DNA of 40,632 nt from a virus. The notes beneath the pieces are model-generated. The model ran no database searches, was not told where the DNA came from, and saw only the letters and a list, made by a program, of their open reading frames with translations. The stretch lies in IMG/VR virus record IMGVR_UViG_3300005095_000152, positions 1 to 40,632 of that record. One strand, written 5' to 3'. The position numbers were made by a program, and so were the translations under genes. The number at the start of each line of letters is the position of its first letter. The first letter of the stretch is position 1. Positions 28,791-38,331 of this stretch are shown here, one piece after another.

Positions 28791-30671
28791 ATGGCGAATA
28801 TGGCAGGTGCAGGAATAGCTAATGGAATAGCTGCAGGTTTAAAAGGTTACGTATCAGGTATGATGCAAGGGGAGCAACTTAAGAGAGAAAGGGAAAGAGC
28901 ACAGCAGCAAAAAGCTTTAATGGATTTAAGGCTTCAAGAGGCGCAGTATAATCTAGCAGCTAAGCCTCCTATCGATGATGTTCAGCACCAATATGAATTG
29001 AAGATGCAGCTTTTGGAACAGCAGACTCAGGACGCTTTAAATCAGCTAGCTAAGAAGGATACTTATGAAGCTTTTAGGGCTTATAACGCAGATGGAGATG
29101 TGGAGCATATTAATAGAGCAATTCAAGGTAATAGAGTACTTCAAAATCTCTACCCCGACTTAGCTAGAGTAGATATGGTGGACCCTCAGGGAGATTTGCC
29201 ACTTATTAAGCAAGCAGGGCTATCGCCAGAAGATGTAAACGACCCTAACTTTAAACATAGATATGTAAAAGTTACAAGAAAAGACGGCACTAAATATCTT
29301 ATGGATATGCATCAGCTTCAGGCGGCTACCGGTTATCTCAAACACGCTACTCAAGAGGAATTGGATTTAGCTATTAAAAAGGCTACACTAGCTAGTAAAA
29401 TGAGAGGTAAGCAGTACTCACCTAGTGCCTATGGTAAATTTGTTCAGGACTATAAAAAATATCACCCTGATGCTACTCAGGAGGAGATTGATGCAGCTTA
29501 TGGTGCAAGAGAGCGAACTTCGAAACAGAAGGACTTGGATGCAGCGCAGCAGTACACCAATGAGCTGTTGCAGGAGTTCGGTGGTGAAGATGGGTTCTTT
29601 AATACTGACTTTTCTAGAAGAGAGAATTTAACTAAGGCTTATAAGTATCTTACAGCTATCGAGAAGCTTGAAGGTGTGGAGTTTAGCGAAGCAGAGAAAA
29701 AGAAACTAGATGACATTAGAACGCTGATAGCTCTAGGAGACCCAGCTTCTAAACTTAGCCCAGAGCAGACAGGTTTACTTGATTCTACATTGCATCAAGT
29801 TAAAAAATACATTTATGATAATGTAGATGGTGTAGAAGCTTCATCAGCCTATGCTGCATTTAGAAACAGCGTTAGAAATGCGCTATTTGGTTCGGCTCTT
29901 ACAGATAGCGAAATTAAGAGTTTTAATGAGGCTTTTGGTACTCTTGGAAATCAGACAGGCCCAGTACTGCAGCAATTTAAAACTGCCTTGTCTCAAGTAG
30001 AAGCTAAGCTTGACTCTATAGCTACAATGAAGAACCCTTACTCGGCACATATTAGACTAGGGGCGGATCAAGCTAAGCTGAGAAAAATTGCGGATGCACT
30101 ACAGCAGCGTATCGATTATATCGAGCAAGCTAAGACAGGTAAGGCTAAAACTGGAGATGGTTACTATGCTCCACAAGCTACAAGAACTAGTACATCCTCC
30201 AAAGGTGCTTCTGATGTAGTTAAGCTAGCTGATGACTGGGCACATAAAAAGGTACCTTATAAGTGGGGAGGAAATACTGATAAGGGAGTAGATTGTTCAG
30301 GTTTAGTATGTAATGTATTTTCTAAGAAGGGAGTAAAGCTGCCTCGTACAGCTTGGGGACAAGCTAAATCTAAAATAGGTAAAAAGGTATCATACGATCA
30401 AATACAGCCAGGAGATGTACTGTATCTTAAACCATGGAAAGGTGGTCGTAAATATGCGCCTGTCACGCATGCTGCGATTGTGACAGGATTTACTAAAGAT
30501 GGTACTCCTATCATTACTCACGCAAGTACTACTAAGCATAAGGTAGTCAAGGAGCCGTTATCGGAAGGACGCAGAAAAAGAATTTACAATATCAAACGAT
30601 ATGTAGATGAACCTTCTACCTCATCTACAAGCAAACAAGGTAAGAGAAGACCGTTAGGGGATATTCTATGA
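28791..30671 (+). CDS. Ejection protein with C-terminal NlpC/P60 peptidoglycan endopeptidase
   Basis: 626 aa. The N-terminal 480 residues are helical and Q/A/E-rich with an amphipathic G/A start, as in internal virion proteins. The C-terminal domain from about 485 is NlpC/P60: V-P-Y-K-W-G-G, then D-C502-S-G-L-V (nucleophile), P-G-D-V-L, then T-H560-A-A-I-V-T-G and a later I-T-H-A-S. It cleaves peptide stems of peptidoglycan, so it likely opens a path for DNA entry. AAGGAG precedes the ATG. Confidence 0.9.
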   Translation: MANMAGAGIANGIAAGLKGYVSGMMQGEQLKRERERAQQQKALMDLRLQEAQYNLAAKPPIDDVQHQYELKMQLLEQQTQDALNQLAKKDTYEAFRAYNADGDVEHINRAIQGNRVLQNLYPDLARVDMVDPQGDLPLIKQAGLSPEDVNDPNFKHRYVKVTRKDGTKYLMDMHQLQAATGYLKHATQEELDLAIKKATLASKMRGKQYSPSAYGKFVQDYKKYHPDATQEEIDAAYGARERTSKQKDLDAAQQYTNELLQEFGGEDGFFNTDFSRRENLTKAYKYLTAIEKLEGVEFSEAEKKKLDDIRTLIALGDPASKLSPEQTGLLDSTLHQVKKYIYDNVDGVEASSAYAAFRNSVRNALFGSALTDSEIKSFNEAFGTLGNQTGPVLQQFKTALSQVEAKLDSIATMKNPYSAHIRLGADQAKLRKIADALQQRIDYIEQAKTGKAKTGDGYYAPQATRTSTSSKGASDVVKLADDWAHKKVPYKWGGNTDKGVDCSGLVCNVFSKKGVKLPRTAWGQAKSKIGKKVSYDQIQPGDVLYLKPWKGGRKYAPVTHAAIVTGFTKDGTPIITHASTTKHKVVKEPLSEGRRKRIYNIKRYVDEPSTSSTSKQGKRRPLGDIL

Positions 30672-32521
30672 CAGTAGATATAGATATTCTAAAAGATAGC
30701 TTTCAAATTGGTTACGATACATTCGAAGAGTCTAGAAGGGAAGCTAATGAAGTAGTGGACCTCTATCACAATAGACAGTATACCACTGATCAACTGCAGA
30801 TTTTACACGATAGAGGTCAACCAGCTGAGACGTTTAACGTTATCAAAATGTTCGGTAGAATGCTACTCGGCTATTACTCTACAGTAGTTAACAGAGTTAA
30901 AGTTACACCTAAGCAGCAGGCGGATATTCCTACTGCAAGTATTCTAGGTGAGCTTATCGACTACACGTTTAGAGATAATAACTTCGACGCAGAAGCTGAT
31001 AAGATTAAATTGGACGGCCTGCTATCAGGGTTAATGATTAGCTACATTAATGTAGTTCAGACAGATGAGAAAGACCAGTTTGGTAGACCTATTAATCGTA
31101 TTGAGCTTCAACATGTACCAGCTCACGAAGTTGTGCTTGACCCTATGAGTTCTAAAGAAGATTATTCCGATGCAAGGTTTATACATAGATTCAAATGGCT
31201 GTCAAAAGATGTAGCTGTTCAGTTATTTGGCGAGAAGAAAATTGCGCAGCTTGACTCATACTACAATCACTTGGACATTGACGAAGCTGAGTTTAGTTTT
31301 ACTTATAACGATGAGTTCCAAGGCCGATATAGGGTATTTGATAACTACCTTATTGTGCATACTGTAATCAAGGATGATAACGACAAGACATGGTCAATCT
31401 ACTGGAGTGGAGATGTTATCTTAGATAAGCAAGAGATTACCTATAAGGAGGTTAAATTCCCTTATAGAGTACATAAAATGCATTCGAGCAATAAAGCTGA
31501 GTACTACGGCATATTCAGAGAGGTTAAAGAGACACAGAAAGCTATCAATCAGGCTCTTATCAAAATTCAGCTTATGGTAAATACGCAGAAAGCCTTTGTG
31601 GAGGATGGAGCAGTAGATAACCTAACTGACTTCACTAATGCGTTCAATAGGGTTAATGCTATTATCCCTGTTAAAGACTTGGCTGGTATTCGAGTAGAGA
31701 ACTTGACAAGGGAAGTACTTGATCAGTACACTATCATAGATAAGGCACTGGACAGAATTCAGAGGGTATTATCTATCAATGATAGCTTCCTCGGATTTGC
31801 CTATGCTTCAGACTCAGGTAGAAAAGTTAAACTGCAGCAGAATGCGTCTGTAGTAGCTCTAAGATACATCACTTTGAAAGTGGAGCAATTTTATAGATTG
31901 CTTGGATGGGATATAGCTAATCTCATCAAGCAATACTATACAGCCTATCAGGTAATTAGAGTAGCTGATGAGTTTGAAGGGCATAAATGGATTGAGGTAA
32001 ATAAGCCGATGGAAATCTGGTCTGGTCAATTTGGTCCAGACGGAAAGCCTGTAATGCAATTAGCTTGGGCAGAAGTGCAAGACCCAGCTTCAGGAGAGCC
32101 TATGACAGATGAGGAAGGTAACATTATTGTAGCTCCTATACCTGAGGAGTCTACAGATATAGCTTTCTCTAACGTAGATATTGAAATTAGCTCGGTTAGC
32201 TTCAATGATGAAGATGAGAAGAATCAGCTAATGCTTGAAAGCTTCTTGTCTGGCTCTATTGGTCACATGTTGATGCAAGTTAATCCTGCAGGCTTCTTGA
32301 AAGCAGCAAGTTTATCTGTTAGAGGTCTCAAGTCTAAGTACAGTGACGATATCAGTATGATTCTTGACCAGACAGCTGCACAACTACAAGGAGGTCAGCC
32401 TCCTATACCTGGACAAGGCCAACCTCCTATGGGGCCAGGTCAGGGCCAAGGTCTTGGAATGGGACCAGGTAAGCAGAGTCAAGGACTTAAATTACCAACA
32501 AATACAAATGAGGGAATGTAA
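30668..32521 (+). CDS. Portal protein (P22-like)
   Basis: 617 aa. The signature N-V-I-K-M-F-G-R-M-L-L-G-Y-Y-S-T-V-V-N-R-V, then E-L-Q-H-V-P-A-H-E-V-V-L-D-P-M and V-K-E-T-Q-K-A-I-N-Q-A-L, is that of P22-type portals. The C-terminus is Q/P/G-rich (P-G-Q-G-Q-P-P-M-G-P-G). Its position after the ejection genes and far from the terminase is unusual; in most podoviruses portal precedes capsid. It overlaps the previous gene by 4 nt and shares its last base with the next. Confidence 0.9.
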   Translation: MTVDIDILKDSFQIGYDTFEESRREANEVVDLYHNRQYTTDQLQILHDRGQPAETFNVIKMFGRMLLGYYSTVVNRVKVTPKQQADIPTASILGELIDYTFRDNNFDAEADKIKLDGLLSGLMISYINVVQTDEKDQFGRPINRIELQHVPAHEVVLDPMSSKEDYSDARFIHRFKWLSKDVAVQLFGEKKIAQLDSYYNHLDIDEAEFSFTYNDEFQGRYRVFDNYLIVHTVIKDDNDKTWSIYWSGDVILDKQEITYKEVKFPYRVHKMHSSNKAEYYGIFREVKETQKAINQALIKIQLMVNTQKAFVEDGAVDNLTDFTNAFNRVNAIIPVKDLAGIRVENLTREVLDQYTIIDKALDRIQRVLSINDSFLGFAYASDSGRKVKLQQNASVVALRYITLKVEQFYRLLGWDIANLIKQYYTAYQVIRVADEFEGHKWIEVNKPMEIWSGQFGPDGKPVMQLAWAEVQDPASGEPMTDEEGNIIVAPIPEESTDIAFSNVDIEISSVSFNDEDEKNQLMLESFLSGSIGHMLMQVNPAGFLKAASLSVRGLKSKYSDDISMILDQTAAQLQGGQPPIPGQGQPPMGPGQGQGLGMGPGKQSQGLKLPTNTNEGM

Positions 32522-35118
32522 TGGAAGAGCATGCACCAGACGTAATGGAAGCCCTCAAAGAGGGTTATTCAGTAGATGAGATTAAAGCATACTTAGCTGA
32601 GAACAGAGGTATAGATAATCCTGATGAAGTAGTAAACCAAGCACTACAAGCTAAAGCTCAAGAGGCTTTATCTGAAGGATATGAACCTGAAGAAGTAGCT
32701 AACCATCTAATTCAAGAGAGAGGCATACCTCAAGATTTAGCTTACCAAGTGGTGGGCTTGCAAGGAAGTGAGCAGCCAGCTAATGTAGAACAACCTAATA
32801 CGGAGCAGCCAGTAGAAGAACAACCTGCGAGTGTAGAAGATATGCTTCAAGGTTTGGACCAAGAGCCTGAGTATAGCTTACCTGACGATAGTCAGAATAT
32901 GGACAATATGGCCACTATGACGGGAGAGCAATATCAGCAAAATCAGCTTATGAGAGCCGAGCAACTATCTTCCGATTATAGAACTATTTACGAGAAGTAT
33001 TCTACTATGGGTAAAAGCGTACAGGGTTTATTCGACCCTGAGAAAGCTGCAGAGGCACAAGCAGATGTAGAGAAGCTAAATAGGATTATTGTGGATAGGC
33101 TGAGAGAGCAAAACATTAACGCTTATATTAACCCAGAGACGCATCAGCTTATGATGCAGGATGATAATGGAGTAGTTCACGAAATAACTTCAGACTTCTT
33201 GAGAGATATGGTGAATAGAAAAGGTGAGATAGGTGGAGCTATTGCAGGAGGATGGGCTGGAGCCAAGGTGCCTGGTCCTTGGCCTGTTAAGTTAGTAGGT
33301 GCAGTAGGTGGTTCGGCTCTTGGAGCTATGGCAGGTAGAGGTCTTGATGTATTGGTTCAAGCCAACAACTTGAAAGAGGAGCTTGAAGAAGGACTAATCT
33401 GGAACCAGATGAAGGATGCAGGTGCATTTGATGCTCTTGTTGGGGTTGCTGGCCAAGGTATAGTTAGAGGAGGAATAGGTACAGCCAGAGCGGTTAAGAA
33501 GGCTTACGATTTCCTCCTGAGAGGCAATCCTGAAGGAGCTTATAAGCTAATGAAGGATAGTTTATTCCTTAGTGATGAGGAGGCTAAAGCTGTAGTTAAG
33601 AAGTGGGAGGATTTGAACCAAGCAGAGCTACCAGGAGATGATATCAGAGATAAGGCTCTGGCAGCCAACTTAACTACTCAACCAGGTTCAGAGGGAATAG
33701 TTAAAGCTATTGCAGCTTTACACCCTAAAGCTTCTACAACTATAGCTAATCAGATTAACCAGAGAGCTCAGCAGCTTATTAAGGCTACAAAAGATATCAG
33801 TTTCGACAAGCCGGCTGTAGAGTTCGTTCAAGCTTTGGATAACTATGCTACTGATGTTCAGACTTTCTTTGGTAAGGTAAAAGATTGGGGACTTAAACAA
33901 GTACCTGAGGATTATCATTATGACGTAAACAAGGTAGGCCTTGATAAGCTCAGAGCGATAGCAGAGAAAAATATTGAAGGCCTCGATACTCGAGAGAAGT
34001 TAGAAGCTATGCTTACTAAGATTAGAGACGTGACAGAGGCAGATGATTTTAATAGTTTGCTGGAGCTTCGCAAGCTGGTGAATGACTTTAAGTATAACAA
34101 AAAGCTTGTATCTCCAAGCGACTATGAAGCTGTAAATAGTATACTTAAAGGTATTGATGACGAGATACATAAAGTAGCTCAGCAGATGCCAGATGGTGAA
34201 GCTTGGATGCAGCAGTGGAAAAAAGCTCGCAAGGAATACGCTAAGTTTCAGCGTATGAAGAAGAATGAGTTGGTTAGAGCTTTAGGCATCAAATTCAAAC
34301 CTGATAGCTATGGTAACTTCGACAGAGTGACAGCTAAGAAACTTAACGATAGAAAGTTGATTACTGCACTAACTAAGTATGTAGACGTAGCCGACGATAC
34401 TTTCGAAGAGGTACTTAGTAGGTTGCCTAAGAAGGTGCAAGGTAAGGTTGAAGGTCAAGTGCTTAACGAGCTTGTGGATAAGTATGCTGCAGGTAGTGAA
34501 GGAGGAATGAGAGCTATCCACTTCCCGGAATTGGCGGCAAAGCTTAGAGGTGTAAAATTTAGGTCTCCTAAAGCTAAGCAGTTGAAGAGAACAATCTATC
34601 AGATGTCGGAGCTATTTAAGAATGACCCAAACTTGGCTCGTGTAAGTGGTAATATTAGCTTGCCTCGATTCCAGAGCTACTTAACTACAGACCCTGTAGT
34701 GAGAGCTAAGTTTGAGATAGCTTCTAACTTGTTCAACTATGTTAAGAAGATGGTTCCTGGCGAGATAGCTGATACTTTAGCTTTGGTAGAAAGAGCAGGT
34801 AAGTTACTTGATAATCCACTCAACTTGAAGAGCGTACAGGAGTATATGAGGGCAGTACCTAAAGATGAAAGAGTTCATCAAGAGAAGCTCGTAAGACAGC
34901 TTCAGCAAGCTTGGGCAGCGGCTGGTAGAGGAGCAGACGACTATAAAGTAATTAGCTTAGATAGAGCTGCGGAGGAGCTTAACGATGGAAAGTTGACAGC
35001 TGACAGCTTAACTCCAGATAAGCTGCAGAAACTTAAAGAGAAAGGCTATACGGATATCGTTACAGATGATGGAACAATTAATATTGAAGAGGTTTTGAAT
35101 AATGTGGTGGAAGAGTAG
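32521..35118 (+). CDS. Large ejection/virion protein
   Basis: 865-aa, mostly helical and charged protein. The N-terminus has two repeated UBA-like segments (E-A-L-K-E-G-Y-S-V-D-E-I, then E-A-L-S-E-G-Y-E-P-E-E-V). Near residues 235-285 a Gly/Ala hydrophobic region (G-G-A-I-A-G-G-W-A-G-A, then V-G-G-S-A-L-G-A-M-A-G) could cross a membrane. Size, composition and place after the portal fit a DNA-ejection protein. I do not recognise an enzymatic motif. Confidence 0.68.
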   Translation: MEEHAPDVMEALKEGYSVDEIKAYLAENRGIDNPDEVVNQALQAKAQEALSEGYEPEEVANHLIQERGIPQDLAYQVVGLQGSEQPANVEQPNTEQPVEEQPASVEDMLQGLDQEPEYSLPDDSQNMDNMATMTGEQYQQNQLMRAEQLSSDYRTIYEKYSTMGKSVQGLFDPEKAAEAQADVEKLNRIIVDRLREQNINAYINPETHQLMMQDDNGVVHEITSDFLRDMVNRKGEIGGAIAGGWAGAKVPGPWPVKLVGAVGGSALGAMAGRGLDVLVQANNLKEELEEGLIWNQMKDAGAFDALVGVAGQGIVRGGIGTARAVKKAYDFLLRGNPEGAYKLMKDSLFLSDEEAKAVVKKWEDLNQAELPGDDIRDKALAANLTTQPGSEGIVKAIAALHPKASTTIANQINQRAQQLIKATKDISFDKPAVEFVQALDNYATDVQTFFGKVKDWGLKQVPEDYHYDVNKVGLDKLRAIAEKNIEGLDTREKLEAMLTKIRDVTEADDFNSLLELRKLVNDFKYNKKLVSPSDYEAVNSILKGIDDEIHKVAQQMPDGEAWMQQWKKARKEYAKFQRMKKNELVRALGIKFKPDSYGNFDRVTAKKLNDRKLITALTKYVDVADDTFEEVLSRLPKKVQGKVEGQVLNELVDKYAAGSEGGMRAIHFPELAAKLRGVKFRSPKAKQLKRTIYQMSELFKNDPNLARVSGNISLPRFQSYLTTDPVVRAKFEIASNLFNYVKKMVPGEIADTLALVERAGKLLDNPLNLKSVQEYMRAVPKDERVHQEKLVRQLQQAWAAAGRGADDYKVISLDRAAEELNDGKLTADSLTPDKLQKLKEKGYTDIVTDDGTINIEEVLNNVVEE

Positions 35119-35287
35119 GACTATTTGGTTCTCTATTATACTTGCTATATTAGGTGTAGTAGATACGAACCTGCATCTGTTTAAGGACTTAATAGGTCCG
35201 GAGTATTACGGCTTTGTGGTTACAGGCATAGGTGCAGTGGTTGCTGTACTAAGAGTTGTAACTACTAAACCTTTAAAGGAGCGTTAA
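35102..35287 (+). CDS. Holin-like membrane protein
   Basis: 61 aa with two hydrophobic segments, about residues 8-22 (I-W-F-S-I-I-L-A-I-L-G-V-V) and 34-51 (Y-Y-G-F-V-V-T-G-I-G-A-V-V-A-V-L), and the end R-V-V-T-T-K-P. This is a common small phage holin pattern. It sits immediately before the spanin and amidase genes, which together form the lysis cassette. It overlaps the ejection gene by 17 nt. Confidence 0.8.
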   Translation: MWWKSRTIWFSIILAILGVVDTNLHLFKDLIGPEYYGFVVTGIGAVVAVLRVVTTKPLKER

Positions 35288-35754
35288 TGTTATGGGATAA
35301 GATTAAGAATATAGCTATCGCAGCTTTGGCTGCTCTATCAGCTATCTTATTCGCTTTATTCAAGTATAAAAGCCACGAAAATAAGGTTTTAAGCGAGGAA
35401 AATGCTGAAAAGGATGCTGAGATAGATATCAAGGATTTTGAGGGTGAAATCAAAGATATGAAAGCTAAGACTTTAGAGGAGGCAGATGAGCCTACGGATA
35501 TCAAGCCAGGTAAACTGGTTCTTAGTTTGTTACCTTTATTTCTGTTCGTTGGATGTACTAAGACTGTTTATGTACATCCTAAATTGGAGCTATTACCTAA
35601 AGTGAAGGAGGTGGAAGTTCAGGTAGATAAGAATCTATGTGTCTGCGGTAAAGATTTGGAAGCTATGGTAAAAGGTTATAAGCAGCTCAGACGGAACGAG
35701 AAGTTCTACAGAGCTGAAATCATTAAACTAAATGAAAGGGCTAATCATGAGTAA
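35287..35754 (+). CDS. Spanin-like protein: i-spanin and lipobox o-spanin in one frame
   Basis: 155 aa. Residues 8-26 form a transmembrane helix and 30-65 a short coiled coil, like an inner-membrane spanin. A second hydrophobic segment (L-V-L-S-L-L-P-L-F-L-F-V-G) then ends in C90, a lipobox, followed by T-K-T-V-Y-V-H-P and a C-terminal L-E-A-M-V-K-G-Y-K-Q-L-R-R segment like an outer-membrane lipoprotein spanin. Either the two are fused, or the lipoprotein is made from an internal start (an ATG at residue 58 is possible but lacks a good SD). Between holin and amidase, as expected. Confidence 0.72.
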   Translation: MLWDKIKNIAIAALAALSAILFALFKYKSHENKVLSEENAEKDAEIDIKDFEGEIKDMKAKTLEEADEPTDIKPGKLVLSLLPLFLFVGCTKTVYVHPKLELLPKVKEVEVQVDKNLCVCGKDLEAMVKGYKQLRRNEKFYRAEIIKLNERANHE

Positions 35755-36166
35755 ATGGAGAGGTGTAGTTATTCACTGTAGTGATAGTACTTGGGGTGAT
35801 GCCAAGGAAATCGACAAGTGGCACAAAGAGCGAGGCTGGGCTGGTATTGGGTACAACTTCGTAATTAAGCGAGATGGTAATGTACAACTTGGCCGTACAC
35901 TGAAACGTAATGGCGCTCACGCACGAGGCTGCAATACAGATTATATAGGTATCTGTATGATTGGTAAGCATCAATTCGAAGACGAGCAGTTTAAAGCATT
36001 AACTAACTTGCTTACTTCATTGATAGCTACTTACGGTATTAGTTGGGATAAGATTATAGGTCACTACGCTTGTCCTCACACAAACAAGACTTGCCCTAAC
36101 TTTGATGTAGAGCAGTTCAAAAACAATATTAATAAAGGAAATGCAAAATGGGTGTTAGGAACATAA
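35747..36166 (+). CDS. N-acetylmuramoyl-L-alanine amidase (T7 lysozyme type)
   Basis: Endolysin that cuts the amide bond between MurNAc and L-Ala. The ATG at 35747 has AAAGGG upstream. The 139-aa Amidase_2 protein has zinc ligands H10 (V-I-H), H106 (G-H-Y) and C116 (K-T-C), the catalytic Y36 and K114 equivalents, and no signal peptide, so it depends on the holin. It overlaps the spanin gene by 8 nt and the tailspike gene by 19 nt. The T7 homologue also inhibits T7 RNA polymerase, but there is no such polymerase here. Confidence 0.95.
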   Translation: MSKWRGVVIHCSDSTWGDAKEIDKWHKERGWAGIGYNFVIKRDGNVQLGRTLKRNGAHARGCNTDYIGICMIGKHQFEDEQFKALTNLLTSLIATYGISWDKIIGHYACPHTNKTCPNFDVEQFKNNINKGNAKWVLGT

Positions 36167-38331
36167 AGAAACAGCTGGCAGGTGAAGAGGATTTGCTGCT
36201 AGGTGAAGGTATTGAACAGCAAGAAAGACACAGTGGAATTAAGAATATCACAAAGCTAAGAATAACTAAAGTAGTAGCTACTATTGAAGATATGTTAGCT
36301 TTGGACACTTCCAAATATTTGACCTGTAATGTTACAGATAAACATAGAGGTGGGGTATTTCAATATGATGCTAATAGGGTAGCTGAGAATGATGAAGGTA
36401 CCGTTTTTAATGGCTGGGTTAGGGGAGACATATTCGGTCTATTAAAGGCTACATGGTTTGGAGCTAAACTCGACGCAGATTTCAGTAGTAAAAGTGGTTC
36501 GGATGACACACAAGCTATTAAAAATGCAATAGAGGCAGCTTCACGTTATGGCTTGCCTGTACTTATTGATGCTTATGGATACTGCACGAAACAAATAGAT
36601 ATACCTATGGGCGTTAAACTAGTAGGGACGGGGCATTATTCGTCAGGGTTGCGAGTAAAACACAGCAAGAACGAATCGTCAGTTGTTTTAAAGGGTAGCG
36701 GCAGTGGTGTTGTTAACATGGAAATTCAAGCACATTGTTATGAGAGTAGGGATGCGAACAGTGGGCATCTTGGGAACTGTGTAAGAGTTGGTGATTTTTT
36801 CACGACAGAAGCGCACCAAGAAATCACCGACTTCGAGATAGATATTCTGGCTACACGTACGCAAAGTACCGATGATGATTACAGCGATTCTGCGCCAGCA
36901 GTTAACACCATAGGAAATGTTTCTGGTGGTAAAGTAAAGCTTCGGCTAAAAGGTGGAGATACGACAGGCCATTCAATCGGGTATCAGGCTCATTGGGGTG
37001 GATACAATTCCAATGCAAACCCAGAAGAAGAGCCCATAAAAACATATCACCCAAATAATATCGATGTTGATATTATCGGTGATATTGAAAACTGTAATGT
37101 CGGTGTTGTGTTATCATCGACGTGGAATATGTCAGTTTCCGATTTTAGAATCACACAAAACACATGGGCATTACTTGTACTGCCTGGAGATAATATTAAC
37201 AAGTATGCTGAAGATAGCGTTAAAGACAATATATTCAAAGGGCTTCGCATAGGTCATATATCATCAACAGACATCGGTGACGTAGATTCATCGTCAGAAA
37301 CAGTACTTGTGTCTGGTAGGGGTACATCGAAGTGGGATAAATATAGCGGGACAGACGTATTTGTGCAACATCAATTGGAAATTGACCTGATCGTCGATGG
37401 GATGACGCTAACATCGACAAATGGCAAAAAGAAAGGATGTAGGCTGACTGGCGTAAATGGGAACGTAAAACTTGGGCATGTTGATGCTTTTGACTATGTG
37501 CAATCCTCTATTGAGGAGGAATATTGCTTCGCACACTCACTGTATTCAGTAGGAGGAAACTCTCCGTTTAGATATGAGTATTCAAGAGGTGGCACGATAA
37601 GCGGAGTTAATGTAGAAATGCCTATCGATGGTTATTCACCGTGTTATTTGACTGGGGACATTAGGATCTACACACTTGACGGCAACTTTGCAGCTGGGGC
37701 TACAGAGATCAAACTTACGAGTGTGCTGGAGTCTGACGTGAAGGTACATGAAGGACAAACGATAACAATTGGAACACAAACGGTTACAGCAACAGGTGTG
37801 TCAACATTAATAGATACATTGTTTATTACACCATTACCGAACGACGTGAGCGATGGAGATACGGTGTCTGTATATAGGCTATCAGAGCCAACTGAAGTGA
37901 CCATGAATTCAATCGGTGGAAATTCAGCAATCAAAGCAAACGGCGCAAACACTAAGTTGAAAGGTCAATGCCAAGGCACTGGGAAAATGGGCCTACAAGC
38001 AGAAAGCTTGTGCAATATACAGTCGAATATGCAGGTTGTAGGAAACGGCCAGCGGGGGGACGATAATAAGTATTACGATTACTTTGTTGGTGACGGGTGC
38101 AATGTGTCTATCCACAACCCGATATTCGACAAAAACAAATCAAACTGCATTGCCCATCTTCATCCAATCGGAGCAAGCTTCATTTCCGTAATCGGCGGAA
38201 AATGCCTAAGTGACACAACTGACACTGATGATGGAAATGGGGTCACATCTGATCTTATACACGATTCAACTGGTACAAGGCACCAGTTCTACGGTCTTGT
38301 AGATGCGGACAATAATGTCGTCTCTTATTAA
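36148..38331 (+). CDS. Tailspike/tail fibre protein with beta-helix
   Basis: 727 aa. Residues 1-115 are the virion anchor shared with the 24085 protein. A pectate-lyase-type start follows (D-D-T-Q-A-I-K-N-A-I-E-A-A, P-V-L-I-D, M-G-V-K-L-V-G-T-G), then a long beta-helix with short polar repeats and a C-terminal G-G-K-C-L-S-D-T region. It probably recognises or cleaves a surface polysaccharide. From about 36600 on, the DNA has more CGN, TCG and GGN codons than the other late genes, so the C-terminal part looks recently exchanged. Its stop overlaps the nrdB stop on the other strand. Confidence 0.85.
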   Translation: MGVRNIKKQLAGEEDLLLGEGIEQQERHSGIKNITKLRITKVVATIEDMLALDTSKYLTCNVTDKHRGGVFQYDANRVAENDEGTVFNGWVRGDIFGLLKATWFGAKLDADFSSKSGSDDTQAIKNAIEAASRYGLPVLIDAYGYCTKQIDIPMGVKLVGTGHYSSGLRVKHSKNESSVVLKGSGSGVVNMEIQAHCYESRDANSGHLGNCVRVGDFFTTEAHQEITDFEIDILATRTQSTDDDYSDSAPAVNTIGNVSGGKVKLRLKGGDTTGHSIGYQAHWGGYNSNANPEEEPIKTYHPNNIDVDIIGDIENCNVGVVLSSTWNMSVSDFRITQNTWALLVLPGDNINKYAEDSVKDNIFKGLRIGHISSTDIGDVDSSSETVLVSGRGTSKWDKYSGTDVFVQHQLEIDLIVDGMTLTSTNGKKKGCRLTGVNGNVKLGHVDAFDYVQSSIEEEYCFAHSLYSVGGNSPFRYEYSRGGTISGVNVEMPIDGYSPCYLTGDIRIYTLDGNFAAGATEIKLTSVLESDVKVHEGQTITIGTQTVTATGVSTLIDTLFITPLPNDVSDGDTVSVYRLSEPTEVTMNSIGGNSAIKANGANTKLKGQCQGTGKMGLQAESLCNIQSNMQVVGNGQRGDDNKYYDYFVGDGCNVSIHNPIFDKNKSNCIAHLHPIGASFISVIGGKCLSDTTDTDDGNGVTSDLIHDSTGTRHQFYGLVDADNNVVSY

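Noticed and set aside
35470-35580. Out-of-frame 34-39-codon nested frame in the spanin gene with GGAGG before its ATG
   Set aside because: The product has no lipobox or clear signal sequence, while the main frame carries both; not called as a gene.
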